Shown one piece after another: positions 25,319-33,241 of a stretch of DNA of 64,000 nt. A model generated the notes under the pieces. That model was not told the origin of the DNA, did no database searches, and saw only the letters and a list, made by a program, of their open reading frames with translations. Position numbers and translations under genes: made by a program. Source of the stretch: LC029 sp036676475 (GTDB lineage Bacteria; Bacillota; Bacilli; Aneurinibacillales; RAOX-1); the NCBI GenBank assembly GCA_036676475.1, contig JAKFCU010000032.1, forward strand, positions 124,001 to 188,000, given 5' to 3'. Within the stretch, counting starts at the first letter, position 1, and each line of letters begins with the position of its first letter.

Positions 25319-27031
25319 TCACGTTAAGAATTTTTTCGTCATATTATCTAATTGTTCTTGTAAGAATAATATTTTCTTCGATAATTCCCCTGATTTCAAA
25401 GCAAGTTCTTGCTGTTGCTTTGCTGAGATATCCATTTGATCTGTACTCGCTGCCGTTTCTTGGGCAATCCCTGTAAAAAGACCCAGTTTATCTTCAGCTT
25501 CCCTTACACCAATCGATATTTTATCAATTTCCTTATACATAGAGTTAATTTGCTTGTTTGTTTGATGCATACCTGAAATCATCTGAATAAAAGCTCTTTC
25601 TGCTTCTTCTGCCAGATTACTACCTTCCTCTACACGTTGTGAAACCATGCTTGTTTTTACATTTGCTTCTTTTGTGACCAGCTGAATATTAGAAATGATG
25701 GAAGTAATCTCTTTAGTAGCTTTTGCCGATTCATCAGCCAGCTTACGAACTTCATTAGCGACAACCGCAAACCCTCTCCCTAACTCACCTGCTCTTGCTG
25801 CTTCAATCGCTGCATTCAATGCTAATAGTTTGGTTTGTTCTGCTATTTGACCAATTATCGATAGTATTTTTTCTATATCCATGGATTGGTTTTTCAATAA
25901 GTGCATACTCTGGCTTACAAGGTCCATCTCTTTCCTAAGTGTAAGATTATTTGTTATGACATCATTAATATTTTTCTGACCAGATTCTGCTGTTTGTACC
26001 ATTTGCTCACTGGACTTCGTTGATCCCTCCACTCTATCCAATAGATCAATGACGACTTCTTTCATAGCTTGAAAGGCAACATTGCTCAATTCGGTAGAAG
26101 AAGCGGTTTCCTCAGCCCCACTGCTTACCATCCGAATGGCTTGTCCTAAATGATATGAAGCTTCCGATGAGGCATCTGCTGATTGCTGAAGTTCTTCGCT
26201 CGTGTCTCCCAGCTGGGTAACCGAATCTTTGACTTGATTAAGCATACTGGTCATTTCTTCAAGCATGAGATTAAAATGAATACACAATCCTTGAATTTCA
26301 GGACTCGCATAAGGTAACAGGATTCGCTGAGTAAGGTTTCCGCCTTTTACTTCATGCATTAATTTCAAAAGTTGTTGGATAGGAACTAAAATCATTTTTA
26401 CAGTAATCAATCCAAGCAAAGTGGCAAATGAAATACTGCCTATGATGGAATACAATACTACCTTTTTGATTTTTTCGATCGGTCCCATATAGTCTTGATC
26501 AGCAACGACAATCGTGAAAATTTCCTGCAACTCGGGTGACTTTACAAAGGCAACAGTATACGCTTTCCCATCAATTTCACTGTGTACTACCCCAGTTTCT
26601 TTTTTGAAAATGGTATCTATTGTTTCTCTATCTAAAGGAATAAGTTGACTGGTTACTCCTTCGTATTTAATTTGACCCTTTCCCTGCTTAATTGCGTATT
26701 GATTAATATTCAGACCTTGATTCGCTAAATCGGCTTTCTGCTGCTTTAATTCATATTTGAACCGCTTAGAAAACTGTTTCTCATCCAAAGCAAAAAATAA
26801 CAGAGAAATCTTTTCCGTCATTTTTTCAGCTTCCATATTCAAACGGTTCTCAATTAATAAAGTCGTATTCTTGTAAGATTCTTGATAAGTGAACCACCCC
26901 ATGATAGTGGAGACAATAATAAGAAGGGAGAATGGGACAATGATTCTCCAGCGTAGTCCAACTTTAGAACTGATCCTAGTTATCCATGTTTCATTCACTA
27001 TTCTTGCTTCCCATTTATTCCAGTGTTTCAT
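25319..27031 (-). CDS. Methyl-accepting chemotaxis protein, Pho-regulated
   Basis: Transmembrane chemoreceptor of 570 residues. TM1 at about 29-47, an extracellular sensor of about 140 residues, TM2 at about 191-215, a HAMP domain, and a cytoplasmic signalling domain with the hairpin tip IAEQTKLLALNAAIEAARAGE. The sensor domain is not a recognised named family; its short single domain resembles sCache/four-helix types but this is uncertain. It sits between pstCAB and pstS and carries its own Pho-type promoter, so it is likely made during phosphate starvation. The ligand is unknown. Confidence 0.92.
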   Translation of the reverse strand: MKHWNKWEARIVNETWITRISSKVGLRWRIIVPFSLLIIVSTIMGWFTYQESYKNTTLLIENRLNMEAEKMTEKISLLFFALDEKQFSKRFKYELKQQKADLANQGLNINQYAIKQGKGQIKYEGVTSQLIPLDRETIDTIFKKETGVVHSEIDGKAYTVAFVKSPELQEIFTIVVADQDYMGPIEKIKKVVLYSIIGSISFATLLGLITVKMILVPIQQLLKLMHEVKGGNLTQRILLPYASPEIQGLCIHFNLMLEEMTSMLNQVKDSVTQLGDTSEELQQSADASSEASYHLGQAIRMVSSGAEETASSTELSNVAFQAMKEVVIDLLDRVEGSTKSSEQMVQTAESGQKNINDVITNNLTLRKEMDLVSQSMHLLKNQSMDIEKILSIIGQIAEQTKLLALNAAIEAARAGELGRGFAVVANEVRKLADESAKATKEITSIISNIQLVTKEANVKTSMVSQRVEEGSNLAEEAERAFIQMISGMHQTNKQINSMYKEIDKISIGVREAEDKLGLFTGIAQETAASTDQMDISAKQQQELALKSGELSKKILFLQEQLDNMTKKFLT

Positions 27032-27074
27032 TTAATATTTCATCTCCCTAAATCAACCTATCGATTTTTCTGAT

Positions 27075-27128
27075 ATCGTAGCATAGTAATATTAAGTCTT
27101 ATTTAATATAAGGTTAATTATAAATGAA
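27075..27128 (-). promoter_or_regulatory. Pho-type promoter of the chemoreceptor gene
   Basis: Hexamers TTCATT (27123-27128), TTAACC (27112-27117), TTAAAT (27101-27106), TTAATA (27090-27095) at exact 11-bp steps, then 9 bp, then -10 TACGAT (27075-27080). Same geometry as the pstS, pstC and phoU promoters, though with weaker hexamers. Confidence 0.72.
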
Positions 27129-27144
27129 GGCGATTTATTACATG

Positions 27145-27177
27145 AAAAAAGGCAGTAAGAGATTTACTCTTTCTGCC
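27145..27177 (-). terminator. Terminator of pstCAB
   Basis: GGCAGaAAGAG paired with CTCTTaCTGCC, then six T on the minus strand. It isolates the chemoreceptor as a separate transcription unit. Confidence 0.9.
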
Positions 27178-27185
27178 AATCTAGT

Positions 27186-27953
27186 TTACCCAAACCGTCC
27201 CATAACATAGTCTTCTGTACGTTTATCAACTGGATTGGTAAACAGTTTTTCCGTTTGTTCAAATTCGACCAGTTCTCCGCTTAGCATAAAAGCCGTTTTA
27301 TCAGACGAGCGGGCGGCCTGCTGCATATTGTGAGTAACGATCACGATACTGAATCGCTGCTTCAAATCATGCAAGAGCTCTTCGATCTTCATGGTCGATA
27401 TCGGGTCTAGAGCTGATGTTGGCTCATCCATTAAGATGACATCTGGCTCAACTGCGATACAACGAGCAATGCATAATCTTTGCTGTTGTCCTCCAGATAA
27501 GCCGGTTGCCGGTTCATTAAGTCTATCCTTAACTTCATCCCACAAAGCAACGCTTCTTAAACTTTTTTCCACAATAATCTCTAATTCGGATCGTTTATTA
27601 TTTCCATGGATTCGCTGGCCAAAGATTACATTTTCATAAATGGATTTTGGAAAAGGATTGGGTTTTTGGAACACCATTCCTACCGTTGTTCGAAGCTGCT
27701 CGAGACTAATATCGCGATCATAAATATTTACACCATGATAATTAACCATTCCCTCTACTTTTACAGTAGGTACAAGTTCAACCATCCGATTCAAGGTTTT
27801 TAACAGGGTTGACTTCCCGCAACCTGACGGACCAATAATAGCCGTAACCTCGTTTTTCTTAATGTTCATGTTAATATTTTTTAAAGCCTGATCTTCCCCA
27901 TACCATAGATTCAAGCCTTCGATATGAAAAGCCAATTGATTGGTAGTAACCAT
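27186..27953 (-). CDS. pstB: Phosphate ABC transporter ATP-binding protein PstB
   Basis: Cytoplasmic ATPase of the high-affinity phosphate importer; 255 residues. Walker A GPSGCGKST, signature LSGGQQQRLCIARCIA, Walker B VILMDEPTSALDP and the switch His in IVTHNMQQAARSSD. An ATG five codons upstream overlaps the ribosome site (AAGGAGG), so ATG 27951-27953 is the start. A family 2 element fills the pstA-pstB gap. Confidence 0.96.
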   Translation of the reverse strand: MVTTNQLAFHIEGLNLWYGEDQALKNINMNIKKNEVTAIIGPSGCGKSTLLKTLNRMVELVPTVKVEGMVNYHGVNIYDRDISLEQLRTTVGMVFQKPNPFPKSIYENVIFGQRIHGNNKRSELEIIVEKSLRSVALWDEVKDRLNEPATGLSGGQQQRLCIARCIAVEPDVILMDEPTSALDPISTMKIEELLHDLKQRFSIVIVTHNMQQAARSSDKTAFMLSGELVEFEQTEKLFTNPVDKRTEDYVMGRFG

Positions 27954-27965
27954 CTGATCCTCCTT

Positions 27966-28042
27966 CATCTATTCGCTGATGTACTATGTGGAGTCAGCCC
28001 ACCTTCACCAGCAATTGAAGTCCCCTAATAGGGCTAGCTTTA
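27966..28042 (-). repeat. Family 2 two-hairpin element (copy b, pstA-pstB)
   Basis: From the pstA stop to the pstB ribosome site. Hairpin 1 CCCTAttAGGG; hairpin 2 arms GCTGGTG and CATCAGC, where a G-T wobble replaces the usual pair. The internal loop diverges (GTGGGCTGACTCC). Confidence 0.7.
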
Positions 28043-28915
28043 ATGCAACTTTTTCTGAAACTTGTTTCGAATAAGTACTGCAATGGCATTCATGGTAAGA
28101 AGAACAGCTAAAAGGACTAGTATGGCTCCTGCTGCAAGCGTGTGAAACTCTTCTTGCGGTCTGGATACCCAGTTATAGATTTGTATAGGAAGTACGGTAA
28201 ATTGATCGAATGCATTTTCTGGAGTAAAGGCAATAAACGCAGCTGCTCCCACAACAACTAGAGGTGCTGTTTCTCCGATCGCACGGGACAAAGCTAAAAT
28301 ATTTCCAGTTATAATTCCTGGCAGCGCTGACGGCAAGATTACTTTTAAAATCGTCTGCCATTTCGTTGCTCCCAATGCGAAGGATGCATGTCGAAATGTA
28401 TCTGGAACACTTCTTAGCGCTTCCTGGGCAGCAACGATAATGACTGGCAAGATTAATAGAGCCATCGTTAGCGCTCCTGCTATAACACTTCTTTCCAAGG
28501 CAAACAATCGAACGAAGATGGTTAATCCTAGGAGGCCATAAACGATTGAAGGTACACCGGCTAAGTTTGAAATATTCATTTGAATTAAGCGTGTAAGCCA
28601 GTTTTTCTTCGCATATTCTTCAAGGTATAGAGCAGTGCCCACACCTAAAACAAAGGCAATAGGGGCCGTTAAACCAATGACCCATATCGTTCCAAATAAC
28701 GCCGACTTTATTCCCGCTTTTTCAGGGAACCGCGAAGGAAAATGATTGATAAAGTTAAAATCAATTGCTTTTGCACCGTTTCGAATAATATCCATCACCA
28801 GAACTGCAAGTACTGCAACGCCGAACATCGTTGCCATAAAGAACAATACTCGGAATATCTTGTCTTTTCTTTTTCTGGCTGCTATTCCTTTTTCATCAAC
28901 CACTTGCTCTTTCAT
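28040..28915 (-). CDS. pstA: Phosphate ABC transporter permease PstA
   Basis: Inner-membrane permease with about six transmembrane helices, 291 residues. The cytoplasmic coupling (EAA-like) loop is near EALRSVPDTFRHASFALGATKWQ and the transport domain spans 70-280. The ATG overlaps the pstC stop by one base (TAATG), with GGGAGG upstream. It pairs with PstC in the membrane. Confidence 0.95.
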   Translation of the reverse strand: MKEQVVDEKGIAARKRKDKIFRVLFFMATMFGVAVLAVLVMDIIRNGAKAIDFNFINHFPSRFPEKAGIKSALFGTIWVIGLTAPIAFVLGVGTALYLEEYAKKNWLTRLIQMNISNLAGVPSIVYGLLGLTIFVRLFALERSVIAGALTMALLILPVIIVAAQEALRSVPDTFRHASFALGATKWQTILKVILPSALPGIITGNILALSRAIGETAPLVVVGAAAFIAFTPENAFDQFTVLPIQIYNWVSRPQEEFHTLAAGAILVLLAVLLTMNAIAVLIRNKFQKKLH

Positions 28916-29919
28916 TAATATTCCTCCCTGTATTTACGAGCAATATACTGAGCTAGCATATTCATGATAAGGGTCATGATAAATAAGGTAGCTCCAACAG
29001 CATAAAGTGATAAATATTCAACCGTTCCAAAGGGAGCATCTCCAGAGCTAATTTGCACGATATAGGCTGTCATCGTTTGGATACTTTCCAATGGGTTATA
29101 CGCCATTTTAGGTGTAGCACCTGCGGCGAGCGTTACAATCATGGTTTCTCCAATAGCCCGGGACAATGAAAGAACAACTGATGCCACGATACCCGATAAC
29201 GCAGCAGGAACAACAACCTTAATGGAGGTTTCTAATTTTGTTGCTCCTAGAGCTAATGCTCCTTCACGCAAAGAACGGGGGACGGCTGTCATGGCATCTT
29301 CACTTAATGAGGCCACCATAGGTATAATCATAATTCCTACTACGATCCCTGCACTCAAGGCGTTAAAAAAATCTGTTTCTGGTAAAAACAAACGAATAAA
29401 CGGTGTAACTAATGTTAAAGCAAAGAAACCATAAACAATCGTAGGAATCCCTGCAAGAATTTCTAATATAGGTTTTATAATTCGTCGCAATTTGTCTGGC
29501 GCATATTCACTAAGGAAAATCGCGCTAGCTAGACCTATTGGGACAGCTACAATACTTGCTATGAGTGTGATCAACAAAGTCCCGCTAACTAAAGGAAGAA
29601 TCCCAAAGTGCTGAGGCTTAAATAAAGGAGCCCATTTGAATCCAGTCAAAAACTCAATAATGCTGACCTGCTTGAAAAAATTTAGCGTTTCGAATAGTAA
29701 GGTAAAGATAATACCTATGGTAGTGAATACCGAAACAAGAGCACATAGCAATAATAGGTTTGGCATAATTTTCTCACTAATAGGTGGTCTTTTCTTCATG
29801 TTGCGTGCACGGTGAGAAGCTTCTGAATTGGATGCATGATACGAACCCTCAGAGTTACAAAGCTTAGTAAACCCTCTCTCTTTAGTCGCACCATTATCGC
29901 CCCCTGCCAAGTTTGACAC
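28915..29919 (-). CDS. pstC: Phosphate ABC transporter permease PstC
   Basis: Inner-membrane permease, 334 residues, six transmembrane helices; coupling loop near DAMTAVPRSLREGALALGATK. The frame is open 35 codons further upstream, but those codons lie in a family 2 element. AAGGAGG lies 7 bases before GTG 29917-29919, which is taken as the start. The resulting hydrophilic N terminus of about 50 residues is longer than usual; an internal ATG (MKKRPPISEKIM) has no comparable ribosome site. Confidence 0.93.
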   Translation of the reverse strand: MSNLAGGDNGATKERGFTKLCNSEGSYHASNSEASHRARNMKKRPPISEKIMPNLLLLCALVSVFTTIGIIFTLLFETLNFFKQVSIIEFLTGFKWAPLFKPQHFGILPLVSGTLLITLIASIVAVPIGLASAIFLSEYAPDKLRRIIKPILEILAGIPTIVYGFFALTLVTPFIRLFLPETDFFNALSAGIVVGIMIIPMVASLSEDAMTAVPRSLREGALALGATKLETSIKVVVPAALSGIVASVVLSLSRAIGETMIVTLAAGATPKMAYNPLESIQTMTAYIVQISSGDAPFGTVEYLSLYAVGATLFIMTLIMNMLAQYIARKYREEY

Positions 29920-29933
29920 ATCATTTCCTCCTT

Positions 29934-30006
29934 CATCCAAGTGCTGGTGTACTACTTCGAATAAACTTCCTTCACCAGCGATTATTGTGCCCATTAGGGC
30001 CTTTAA
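29934..30006 (-). repeat. Family 2 two-hairpin element (copy c, upstream of pstC)
   Basis: Hairpin 1 GCCC-taat-GGGC, hairpin 2 arms GCTGGTG and CACCAGC around GAAGGAAGTTTATTCGAAGT, ending at the pstC ribosome site. Unlike other copies it lies in a 5' leader, not between two genes: it is downstream of the Pho promoter and is therefore transcribed. Confidence 0.75.
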
Positions 30007-30067
30007 ATTCATAACCACATTCACATTCGGGGACTTATCAGTTAATTATATTATGTTTACCCAATTA

Positions 30068-30152
30068 ATTCTAAAGGTTGCATATGTATTTTTCTTTAAG
30101 CTAATGTTAAGTTTTCGTAAATTTTTTCGACATTGAATTTGTTTTTTCGACA
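30068..30152 (-). promoter_or_regulatory. Pho-type promoter of pstCAB with two upstream Spo0A-type boxes
   Basis: Hexamers TTTACG (30116-30121), TTAACA (30105-30110), TTAAAG (30094-30099), TACATA (30083-30088) at 11-bp steps, then 9 bp, then -10 TAGAAT (30068-30073). Directly upstream, TGTCGAA occurs twice on the minus strand (30126-30132 and 30146-30152), exactly 20 bp apart; this is the core of the Spo0A box. Confidence 0.8.
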
Positions 30153-30154
30153 TC

Positions 30155-30210
30155 AAAAAAAAAAAAAAACAAAATCGTCTTGTTTTCCATGATCACGGAA
30201 AACAAGACGA
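30155..30210 (-). terminator. Terminator of speD
   Basis: Perfect 13-bp stem CGTCTTGTTTTCC with its complement around an eight-base loop, followed on the minus strand by a long T tract (30155-30175). Confidence 0.95.
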
Positions 30211-30216
30211 CCTAAA

Positions 30217-30630
30217 TTAAGTCTCAGTCAATACCTCAAGTTTAGGTTGCAAAATCTTAAGAGGCCCTTGACCGCGTGGGATTTCCATACTGTCAATTGT
30301 TTCGGCTTCAAAGTATTCAGCAATGGCTCGAGCAGCAACATTAGGGTCAATGATATCACCACAAGTATACACATCTACACTGGCATACCCGTGTTCCGGG
30401 AAAGTGTGTACCGTCAAATGGGACTCGGAAATAACAACGACACCACTGATTCCTTGTGGGTTGAATTTATGAAAAGTCACTTCTCGAATGTCAGCACCTG
30501 CTACAATAGCTGCATCGACCATGATCTTTTCCGTCATCTCTAGATTATCCAGCAGATGAGGTTTGCATCCCCAGAGTTCAGCTATCACATGTCTTCCGAG
30601 AGTTTCCATTGAAAAATTCTCATCCCGCAA
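30217..30630 (-). CDS. speD: S-adenosylmethionine decarboxylase proenzyme
   Basis: Pyruvoyl enzyme that makes decarboxylated SAM for spermidine synthesis; 137 residues. The self-cleavage site is in VVISESHLTVHTFPEHGY (Glu-Ser), with the conserved Cys in DVYTCGD. TTG 30628-30630 was chosen because AAGGGGG is 9 bases upstream; ATG 30609 (METLGRHVIAELWG) is the alternative and matches the B. subtilis N terminus more closely. It follows gapB, as in Bacillus. Confidence 0.93.
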   Translation of the reverse strand: MRDENFSMETLGRHVIAELWGCKPHLLDNLEMTEKIMVDAAIVAGADIREVTFHKFNPQGISGVVVISESHLTVHTFPEHGYASVDVYTCGDIIDPNVAARAIAEYFEAETIDSMEIPRGQGPLKILQPKLEVLTET

Positions 30631-30691
30631 TGTATTCTTCCCCCTTTCCCTTTCTCTTATCGTTTCCACAAAGGTTGATTTCATGCCATGT

Positions 30692-30727
30692 AAAAAACCC
30701 CTGAGCTATTATCACTCAGGGGTTTTG
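30692..30727 (-). terminator. Terminator of gapB
   Basis: AAAACCCCTGAG paired with CTCAGGGGTTTT, six T on the minus strand; lies between gapB and speD and may be partly read through. Confidence 0.9.
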
Positions 30728-30731
30728 TTAT

Positions 30732-31766
30732 TTATACGGTTACTTCTTGCTTTTTTTTCAATTGAGCAGCTTCTGAAACATGCTTTACTAAGTCGAGTAC
30801 ACGGCAGGAATAACCCCACTCATTATCATACCAGATCAGCACTTTAATTTGCTTATCGCCCATCACCATCGTGGATAGACCATCAACAATGGCAGAATGT
30901 TCATTTCCATTAAAATCAGGGGATACTAAAGGCGCATCCGTAAATTCAATATAAGCATTCATGGATCCATCAGCAGCCTGTTTTAATACATGATTGACTT
31001 CTTCAAGTGTAACCGATTTCTTCACATTCACCACAAGATCAACAATGGAAACGTTTGGAGTTGGAACACGAAGAGATAGACCATTCAACTTTCCTAGAAG
31101 GTGCGGAAGAACCTTTCCAACCGCTTTAGCAGCTCCTGTGGAAGTTGGAATAATAGCTTGGGCACAAGCACGCGCTCTTCTTAAATCCTTGTGCGGATTA
31201 TCCAAGTTCTTTTGGTCATTCGTATACGAATGTACAGTAGTCATCATTCCATATTCGATGCCAAAGGCTTCATCCAATACCTTTGCTACAGGTGCTAAAC
31301 AATTTGTCGTACATGAGGCATTAGATATGATACGGTGCTTATCATAATCAAAAGTCTCATCATTAACTCCCATAACAATTGTAACATCTTCATCCTTGCC
31401 TGGTGCTGTTATCACGACCTTCTTGGCACCAGCAGCGATATGCTTCCCTGCACCTTCTTGGTCCTTAAACTTGCCAGTTGCTTCAACGACGATCTCCACA
31501 CCTAATTCTCCCCAAGGAAGCTTGCTTGGATCTCTATCGCTTAACAATTTCGTTACTTTTCCGTTTATTATAATTTCATTATCTCTTACTTCAATTTGAT
31601 CAGCAAGGGTACCATGAATTGTATCATACTTAATAAGGTGTGCTAAGGTTTCAATGGGGTAACTAGCATTAATAGCCACAACTTCAATATTAGGATCGTG
31701 AATGGCTTTGCGAAATACCATTCTCCCAATACGTCCAAATCCGTTAATCCCAATTTTCGTTATCAT
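30732..31766 (-). CDS. gapB: Glyceraldehyde-3-phosphate dehydrogenase, gluconeogenic (GapB type)
   Basis: Converts 1,3-bisphosphoglycerate and GAP; 344 residues. Rossmann loop INGFGRIGRMVFRK, catalytic ISNASCTTNCLAPV (Cys 153 region) and YDNEWGYSCRV. Sequence and position beside speD match B. subtilis GapB, the NADP-preferring gluconeogenic form, rather than glycolytic GapA. The neutral residue after the first strand (VVAINASYPIETL, no Asp at the NAD position) agrees with NADP use. Its promoter carries a CcpN-like site. Confidence 0.93.
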   Translation of the reverse strand: MITKIGINGFGRIGRMVFRKAIHDPNIEVVAINASYPIETLAHLIKYDTIHGTLADQIEVRDNEIIINGKVTKLLSDRDPSKLPWGELGVEIVVEATGKFKDQEGAGKHIAAGAKKVVITAPGKDEDVTIVMGVNDETFDYDKHRIISNASCTTNCLAPVAKVLDEAFGIEYGMMTTVHSYTNDQKNLDNPHKDLRRARACAQAIIPTSTGAAKAVGKVLPHLLGKLNGLSLRVPTPNVSIVDLVVNVKKSVTLEEVNHVLKQAADGSMNAYIEFTDAPLVSPDFNGNEHSAIVDGLSTMVMGDKQIKVLIWYDNEWGYSCRVLDLVKHVSEAAQLKKKQEVTV

Positions 31767-31788
31767 AAATCAGTTCCCCTTCCACATT

Positions 31789-31840
31789 TGTCACATACTA
31801 TATCTCTTATTCATTATAATAAGTATGTCACATTTTTCAA
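31789..31840 (-). promoter_or_regulatory. gapB promoter with CcpN-like operators
   Basis: TTGAAA (31835-31840), 16-base spacer, TATAAT (31813-31818). The spacer contains TGTGACATACT (31822-31832), a full match to the CcpN consensus TRTGHYATAYW known for B. subtilis gapB and pckA. A second site on the other strand, TGTCACATACT (31789-31799), has one mismatch. CcpN represses in the presence of glucose. Confidence 0.7.
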
Positions 31841-31932
31841 TCGGTTCTTATAAAATAAAATAATTCAAAATATTCAGCAAACGCCCAGCAACACTGAATT
31901 AACCTAGTGAATAACATATTTTCTGTTATCGT

Positions 31933-32056
31933 AAAGAGGTTGACTCAAATGTTAAGGTCAGACCCAACATCTATACTTAATAGTATGACCGTTTGAAAAT
32001 GTCACTATTTATCGTGTTGAAAGGAATGGGGCAGATCCTTATGAGTCAACCTTTTT
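31933..32056. repeat. MITE-like element with terminal inverted repeats
   Basis: The ends AAGAGGTTGACTCA and TGAGTCAACCTTTTT are inverted repeats that extend inward with gaps (AAGG..CAGACCC against GGGGCAGATCCTT). The 124-bp body has no open reading frame. It lies just downstream of the lytic transglycosylase stop and could act as its terminator. Confidence 0.5.
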
Positions 32057-32618
32057 AGCTTGTTTTATATATCTCTTTATACTTCCCATAAAAATATAAA
32101 ACTCTCTGAATGTAATGTCTGGTCTCCCCATACGGGATGGATGCCAAATCTTGGGAAGTTCCATCCCATCTGTTTTCTTTTAGCCATTTTTCCACATTGC
32201 CTGGTCCTGCATTGTAAGCAGCAATCACAGCATAATGATTATGATGAAATTTTCTTTCCAAAAAAGAAATATACCAGGCGCCAATATGTATGTTATATAA
32301 AGGTTCTTCTAACCTGGTTAACATATGATTGGGGAATTTCGCTTGTTCAACCACCCACAGAGCCGTGTCTGGCATGATTTGCATAATGCCTCTCGCACCC
32401 TTATTGGATACACTCCTATCTGTAAATTTGCTTTCGACTTGAATGATCGCATACATCAGATAGGGATCTACACTATACTTCTCCGAAGCCTGGTTGACCT
32501 CATCTTGATAATACACAGGATAGATCGTCTTCCAGAAAGGTTGACTATTAAGTAAATAAAATAAGGCAAAAAGCAAGCATAAGAGTGTAAATTTGCGATT
32601 CAAACTAAGTTCCATCAT
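32055..32618 (-). CDS. Membrane-anchored lytic transglycosylase (SLT domain)
   Basis: Cleaves peptidoglycan glycan strands; 187 residues. N-terminal membrane anchor (about 9-25), then an SLT fold: catalytic Glu in YAIIQVESKFTDRSVSNKGARG, then GIMQIMPDTA and YNAGPGNVEKWL. The ATG is 6 bases after coaE; the ribosome site (AAGGAA) is modest, suggesting coupling to coaE. Role in growth or sporulation cannot be decided. Confidence 0.9.
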   Translation of the reverse strand: MMELSLNRKFTLLCLLFALFYLLNSQPFWKTIYPVYYQDEVNQASEKYSVDPYLMYAIIQVESKFTDRSVSNKGARGIMQIMPDTALWVVEQAKFPNHMLTRLEEPLYNIHIGAWYISFLERKFHHNHYAVIAAYNAGPGNVEKWLKENRWDGTSQDLASIPYGETRHYIQRVLYFYGKYKEIYKTS

Positions 32619-32623
32619 TTCTG

Positions 32624-33217
32624 CTATTCCTTGCTTAATTTGTTAAATAAAATTTGGACTTGAATCAAAGTGTCTGCTTGTGTCCCACTATTGTCAATAA
32701 GAAAATCCGCTCTTTGTTTTTTTTCTTCGATAGGCATCTGGGACTCAATCCGTTGTTGTGCTTCTTGGATGGTTAGTTGATCCCGTTCCATTAGTCTCAT
32801 TAATTGCAAATAAGGAGAAACATAAACAACGATTACAGAATCTACAGTATATTCTTGTTTGGACTCAAATAGCAAAGGGATGTCCATCAGTATGAACGGG
32901 GGATTTCCTATCCATGCTTCCTCTTTCTTCTCTGCCATTCTTTGACGGATTAACGGGTGCAGGATCGCATTTAAATCAGTTCGGGCCTGTTCATCACTAA
33001 ATACAATTTGCCCCAGTGCTTTTCGGTCCAGTCTGCCATGCTCATCAAGGATGCTCTTTCCAAACCGCTGAATGACACCTTCAAGTCCTTTCTCACCAGG
33101 CTCTACAACCTCTCGAGCTACTTTATCTGCATCAATGACCACACAACCTAATTCCATAAACATATTCGCTACGGTGCTTTTTCCGCAAGCAATCCCGCCA
33201 GTTAACCCAACAACCAT
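32624..33217 (-). CDS. coaE: Dephospho-CoA kinase
   Basis: Last step of coenzyme A synthesis (ATP-dependent 3'-phosphorylation); 197 residues. P-loop GLTGGIACGKSTVANMF, the DADK motif VVIDADKVAREVV, and lid region. AGAGGAAGGG before the ATG. Follows ytaF by 24 bases. Confidence 0.95.
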   Translation of the reverse strand: MVVGLTGGIACGKSTVANMFMELGCVVIDADKVAREVVEPGEKGLEGVIQRFGKSILDEHGRLDRKALGQIVFSDEQARTDLNAILHPLIRQRMAEKKEEAWIGNPPFILMDIPLLFESKQEYTVDSVIVVYVSPYLQLMRLMERDQLTIQEAQQRIESQMPIEEKKQRADFLIDNSGTQADTLIQVQILFNKLSKE

Positions 33218-33241
33218 CCGTTCCCTTCCTCTCTTTATTCA

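Noticed and set aside
29920..30024. Extending PstC to the upstream ATG at 30024
   Set aside because: Those 35 codons are a family 2 element found also at four other genes, and the ribosome site lies after them.
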